Source: Bacillota bacterium (GTDB taxonomy: Bacteria > Bacillota > Desulfotomaculia > Desulfotomaculales > JAJYZD01). Taken from it: a stretch of DNA of 23,792 nucleotides. The notes under the pieces are model-generated. The model worked only from the letters and a program-made list of their open reading frames with translations. It made no database searches and had not been told where the DNA came from. The DNA is taken from positions 1 to 23,792 of the forward strand of contig JAJYZD010000018.1 of the NCBI GenBank assembly GCA_021800315.1. The letters are read 5' to 3'. Of the stretch, positions 23,500-23,792 are shown piece after piece; positions within the stretch are counted from its first letter, which is position 1; the number at the start of each line of letters is the position of its first letter. The position numbers and the translations under genes are program-made.

Positions 23500-23792
23500 T
23501 TGAGCAAGATGAAAGTAGTCCTTTCCGGGGAAGCAAACGTGATCGATCTGTACCGGGGCAACCTGCCCAAAAGGGCCGCGACGCCGGGCGGGAACGCGCC
23601 GTCCTTTTCCGGCCACGTGGCCATTTCGCAAAACGGGAAGGACCTGCAGTCCATTATGTCCAGCCTGAAGACCCTCCCCGACGTACGCGGGAACATGGTG
23701 ACGATGCTGAAACAGCAGGTCGCCGCGGCACCTACAGGGTTGACCCGCTGCAGGTGACCGCCGGCCTGATCGAGGAGCAACAGTCTTCAGAG
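23500..23792 (+). CDS. Second FlgM-like anti-sigma factor (frameshifted near 23727; may run off the window)
   Basis: The frame matches the first FlgM along its length: MKVVLSGEANVIDLYRGNL, GGNAPSFSG, ISQNGKDLQSIMSSLKTLP, DVRGNMVTMLKQQVAA. After QQVAA the frame changes; with one G added at about 23727 it continues GTYRVDPLQVTAGLIEEQQS to the window edge, just as in the paralogue, so the sigma-binding C-terminus is present. As written it stops at 23755-23757. TTG 23500 fits GGGGAGGG at the best distance; ATG 23509 aligns with the first FlgM start, and a GTG at 23494 is also in frame. It has its own sigma-28-like promoter. Whether it is a working second anti-sigma factor or a relic cannot be decided here. 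Confidence 0.75.

Overview
The window looks like part of a chromosome (or a metagenome-assembled contig) from a motile, fairly GC-rich Gram-positive bacterium of the clostridial / Peptococcaceae type (Desulfotomaculum-Pelotomaculum-like). This is inference from the CIRCE-controlled groESL operon, strong AGGAGG-type ribosome binding sites with frequent GTG and TTG starts, a sigma-28 flagellar/chemotaxis operon with flgM-flgN, and Firmicutes-style sulfur genes. No tRNA, rRNA, CRISPR array or insertion sequence was recognised.

Layout. 1-2307: end of a hypothetical protein, then an ABC exporter pair (ATPase with a one-base frameshift, ABC-2 permease). 2331-3590: a possible LacI-type helix-turn-helix remnant and terminator, then on the minus strand an AbiEii-family nucleotidyltransferase with an overlapping DUF6922-like partner. 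3843-5950: CIRCE, groES, groEL and a bidirectional terminator. 5958-10354, minus strand: a sulfur-assimilation cluster in the order cysK, metA (acetyl-CoA type, Glu111), metY and an Rrf2 regulator with three candidate cluster cysteines. A strong promoter and a roughly 255-nt leader precede cysK. 10340-12125, plus strand: an MGMT-like protein, a MNT-type nucleotidyltransferase and an Ogt-type alkyltransferase. 12219-13050, minus: a Fic AMP-transferase. 13311-15049, minus: cheW and a PAS-PAS-HD-GYP protein (frameshifted). 15130-21444, plus: a sigma-28 promoter, motA, motB, cheW, cheA, cheB, then a second sigma-28-like promoter with flgM and flgN. 21449-23792: a rearranged tail with a 27-nt repeat, the last codons of a DegT/PseC-like aminotransferase, a GT-B glycosyltransferase, a broken cheA fragment and a second flgM behind its own sigma-28-like promoter.

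How it works together. MetA and MetY form a consistent acetylhomoserine route to homocysteine, and CysK makes cysteine from O-acetylserine and sulfide. MotAB (stator), CheW/CheA/CheB (signalling) and FlgM/FlgN (anti-sigma factor and hook-filament chaperone) form a late flagellar operon, with a second CheW and a c-di-GMP phosphodiesterase transcribed divergently.

The most unusual points are a 27-nt perfect inverted repeat flanking the cheW-cheA-cheB-flgM-flgN block, the mosaic tail with a duplicated flgM and gene stubs, the low-GC metA, and three reading-frame breaks that each look like one missing G (probably sequence error). I did not find a system that I can confidently call new.
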